From assembly GCA_936450465.1 (NCBI GenBank), contig OW388302.1, forward strand, positions 11,929,530 through 11,993,529: 64,000 bases of DNA, in the 5' to 3' direction. Position numbers and translations under genes: made by a program. Every line of letters begins with the position of its first letter. Position 1 is the stretch's first letter. This DNA comes from Gibbula magus (taxonomy: Eukaryota > Mollusca > Gastropoda > Trochida > Trochidae). Shown piece by piece: positions 61,401 through 64,000 of the stretch. Below the pieces are notes generated by a model. It ran no database searches. It was not told where the DNA came from and saw only the letters and a list, made by a program, of their open reading frames with translations.

Positions 61401-63170
61401 GTGAGCAGTGGCTGTGTGGTAACTCGGTAGTGGACAAGGGTGCCTGGCGTACGTCCGGTAACCAGTGGTTGTGTGGAAACCCGGTAGTGGACATGGATGC
61501 ATGGCGTAAGTCCGGTGAGCAGTGGATGTGTGGAAACCCGGTAGTGGACATGGGTGCACAGTGCAAGTTCGGTGATCAGTGGCTGTGTTGTAACTCGGTA
61601 GTGGACAAGGGTGCCTGGCGTAAGTCCGGTAACCAGTGGTTGTGTGGAAACCCAGTAGTGGACAAGGATGCATGGCATATGTCCGGTGATCAGTGGATGT
61701 GTGGTAACTCGGTAGTGGACAAGGGTACATGGTGTAAGTCCGGTGAGCAGTGGCTGTGTGGTAACTCGGTAGTGGACAAGGGTGCATGGCGTAAGTCCGG
61801 TGAGCAGTGGCTGTGTGGTAACTCGGTAGTGGACATGGGTACATGGTGTAAGTCCGGTGAGCAGTGGCTGTGTGGAAACCCGGGAGTGGACAAGGGTGCA
61901 CGGTGCAGGTCTGGTGATCAGTGGCTGTGAGGTAACTCGGTAGTGGACAAGGGTGCATGGCATAAGTCCGGTGATCAGTGGCTGTGTGGTGACTCGGTAG
62001 TGGACAATGGTACATGGTGTAAGTCCGGTGAGCAGTGGCTGTGTGGTAACTCGGTAGTGGACAAGGGTGCCTGGCGTAAGTCCGGTAACCAGTGGTTGTG
62101 TGGAAACCCAGTAGTGGACAAGGATGCATGGCGTAAGTCCGGTGATCAGTGGCTGTGTGGAAACCCGGTAGTGGACATGGGTGCACGGTGCAAGTCCTGT
62201 GATCAGTTGCTGTGTTGTAACTCGGTAGTGGACAAGGGTGCATGGCATAAGTCCGGTGATCAGTGGCTGTGTGGTAACTCGGTAGTGGACAAGGGTGTAT
62301 GGCTAAGTCCGGAGAGCAGTGGCTATGTGGTAACTCGGTAGTGGACAAGGGTGCACGGTGCAAGTCCGGTGATCAGTGGCTGTGTTGTAACTCGGTAGAG
62401 GACAAGGGTGCATGGCATAAGTCCAGTGATCAGTGGCTGTGTGGTTACTCGGTAGTGGACAAGGGTGCATGGCATAAGTCCGGTGACCAGTGGCTGTGTG
62501 GTAACTCGGTAGTGGACAAGGGTACATGGCGTAAGTCCGGTGAGAAGTGTCTGTTCTGGTGACTCGGTAGTGAACAAGTGTGCATGGTGTAAGTCCGGTG
62601 AGCAGTGGCTATGTGGTGACTCGGTAGTGGACAATGGTACATGGTGTAAGTCCGGTGAGCAGTGGCTGTGTGGTAACTCGGTAGTGGACAAGGGTGACTG
62701 GCATACGTCCGGTAACCAGTGGTTGTGTGGAAACCCGGTAGTGGACATGGATGCATGGCGTAAGTCCGGTGAGCAGTGGATGTGTGGAAACACGGTAGTG
62801 GACATGGGTGCACGGTGCAAGTCCGGTGAGCAGTGGCTATGTGGTAACTCGGTAGTGGACAAGGGTGCCTGGCGTACGTCCGGTAACCAGTGGTTGTGTG
62901 GAAACCCGGTAGTGGACATGGATGCATGGCGTAAGTCCGGTGAGCAGTGGATGTGTGGAAACCCGGTAGTGGACATGGGTGCACGGTGCAAGTCCGGTGA
63001 GCAGTGGCTGTGTGGTAACTCGGTAGTGGACAAGGGTGCACGGTGCAAGTCCGGTGAGCAGTGGCTGTGTGGTAACTCGGTAGTGGACAAGGGTGCACGG
63101 TGCAAGTCCGGTGATCAGTGGCTGTGTTGTAACTCGGTAGTGGACAAGGGTGCATGGCATAAGTCCGGTG
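58436..63170. repeat. Segmental duplication of ≥1.8 kb at 2880-bp offset within the array
   Basis: Blocks at 58436-59050, 59063-59461 and 59660-60290 recur nearly unchanged at 61316-61930, 61943-62341 and 62540-63170. The 2880-bp offset equals about 45 units plus the SINE (312 bp) and its 5-bp duplication. The SINE lies between the copies and is not itself duplicated. Confidence 0.9.
60901..61212 (-). mobile_element. tRNA-derived SINE inserted in the satellite, TACAT target duplication
   Basis: TACAT at 60896-60900 and 61213-61217; uninterrupted units reading GGGTACATGGTGTAAG show the empty site. The minus strand begins GGAGCACAGTGGTGTAGTGG (A-box-like), has GGGTTCGAATCCCGG (B box), then a core with TTGGGCAAGACACTTCATCC and AAATGGGTACCTG, and ends in a TTA-repeat tail. 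It differs from the SINE at 32725-33046 in body and tail. Confidence 0.92.
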
Positions 63171-63730
63171 ATCAGTGGCTGTGTTGTAACTCGTTAGTGG
63201 ACAAGGGTGCATGGCATAAGTCCGGTGATCAGTGGCTGTGTGGTAACTCGGTAGTGGACAAGGGTGCCTGGCGTAAGTCCGGTAACCAGTGGTTGTGTGG
63301 AAACCCGGTAGTGGACATGGATGCATGGCGTAAGTCCGGTGAGCAGTGGCTGTGTGGTAACTCGGTAGTGGACAAGGGTACATGGTGTAAGTCCGGTAAC
63401 CAGTGGTTGTGTGGAAACCCGGTAGTGGACATGGATGCATGACGTAAGTCCGGTGAGCAGTGGATGTGTGGAAACCCGGTAGTGGACATGGGTGCACGGT
63501 GCAAGTCCGGTGACCAGTTGCTGTGTTGTAACTCGGTAGTGGACAAGGATGCATGGCGTAAGTCCGGTGAGCAGTGGCTGTGTGGTTACTCGGTAGTGGA
63601 CCTGGGTGCACGGTGCAAGTCCGGTGAGCAGTGGCTGTGTGGTAACTCGGTAGTGGACATGGGTACATGGTGTAAGTCCGTTGAGCAGTGGCTGTGTGGT
63701 GACTTGATAGTGGACATGGGTGCGAGGTTT

Positions 63731-64000
63731 AAGTCCACCTAACAGTCAAAATTACCTGAAAACATCTTATAATTGCGTCTATGTATATGTTTATAACCAA
63801 CTAGTTAAACATTACTGACATGTTATTTTATTAAAACAGATAAGACGGCAGAAATAAAGCGTTGTTACATCCTGTTGCAGTAATTTGATGCAGTTTCATT
63901 CCTTCAAGTTTATGGATTACACAGGGAGATAAACAACATAAAACTCTTAAGAGTAGAGAACATATTTATTCACTGTTTCATGGTAACAGTACCTTGTTAT
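63731..64000. other. AT-rich flank after the satellite
   Basis: No gene or repeat recognised; the composition drops back abruptly to AT-rich. Confidence 0.4.

Larger units (their letters stand above)
52884..63730. repeat. 57-bp satellite array, about 185 units, 10.8 kb
   Basis: The unit runs GGTGATCAGTGGCTGTGTGG, TAACTCGGTAGTGGACAAGG, GTGCATGGCATAAGTCC. It has 22 G, 9 C, 14 T and 12 A, so it is G-rich on the + strand and 54% GC. Main variants: GAT/GAG before CAGTGG, AACTCGGTAG/AACCCGGTAG, and GCATGGCAT/GCACGGTGC/GCCTGGCGT/ACATGGTGT. A recurrent 1-bp-deleted unit (GTATGGCTAAGTCC) resets the frame. Because 57 is 19 codons, one + frame (GDQWLCGNSVVDKGAWHKS) and two minus frames (HPCPLPSYHTATDHRTYAM; TLVHYRVTTQPLITGLTPC) stay open for hundreds of codons. 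Unit variants change residues freely and no start, splice or codon signal favours any frame, so I treat it as non-coding. Confidence 0.97.

Noticed and set aside
55850..62363. Long open frames (up to 475 codons) in the 57-bp array as repeat-protein genes
   Set aside because: Three frames on two strands are open at once because the unit is 19 codons long with no stop. The frames begin and end where 1-bp indels or single substitutions occur, and there are no splice, start or codon signals.

Overview
This window is eukaryotic, AT-rich, gene-poor repeat DNA, most likely from a marine mollusc. The evidence is the tRNA-headed SINEs (one with a GGTGAG-rich tail and a 'GGGGTTTAAC' motif that I associate with gastropods), Penelope-like and non-LTR retroelement debris, many TTAA- and TA-flanked MITEs, and dense minisatellites. 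The phylum is an inference. No complete host gene is visible. The only host-like coding pieces are a 3'-terminal exon at 930-1215, with a same-frame extension to 1719 that looks damaged, and a weak decayed exon on the minus strand at 6180-6423.

Layout. 0-6.4 kb: the exon pieces, an 88-bp higher-order minisatellite at 2.2-2.45 kb, and a ~37-bp repeat array at 4.2-4.95 kb that switches strand twice. 9.5-21.8 kb: a nested mosaic. A minus-strand Penelope-like retroelement is split into an RT remnant (20.09-20.5 kb) and a GIY-YIG endonuclease remnant (12.2-12.9 kb). The ~7.2 kb between them is mostly a foldback-like structure (12.92-19.12 kb) whose arms carry a 15-16-bp repeat and a 184-bp satellite in mirrored order. 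A hammerhead-ribozyme-like motif lies at 10.11-10.14 kb, and inverted copies of another dispersed repeat flank the mosaic at 9.5-9.9 and 21.4-21.8 kb. 23.9-25.9 kb: a TA-flanked inverted-repeat element. 27-36.7 kb: TTAA MITEs, a 44-bp and a 40-bp minisatellite, a non-LTR RT remnant with a MITE inserted 12 bp from its FADD box, and a SINE with an intact 11-bp target duplication. 36.8-42.4 kb: an 88-bp satellite interrupted by a 5'-truncated L1/Tx1-like LINE with a 13-bp target duplication, then a 77-bp array and a segmental duplication. 43-52.2 kb: more minisatellite and five MITEs of four families.

52.88-63.73 kb: one tandem array of about 185 units of 57 bp. It is GC-richer than its surroundings, G-rich on the + strand, open in three frames, and organised in higher-order blocks (1082 bp and 2880 bp offsets). 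A SINE with a TACAT target duplication sits inside it. The long open frames in the array are a consequence of the 57-bp (19-codon) period and do not show that it is coding.

Nothing here works as an operon or pathway. The window is a record of layered transposition and tandem amplification, and in several places one insertion splits another, which gives relative ages.
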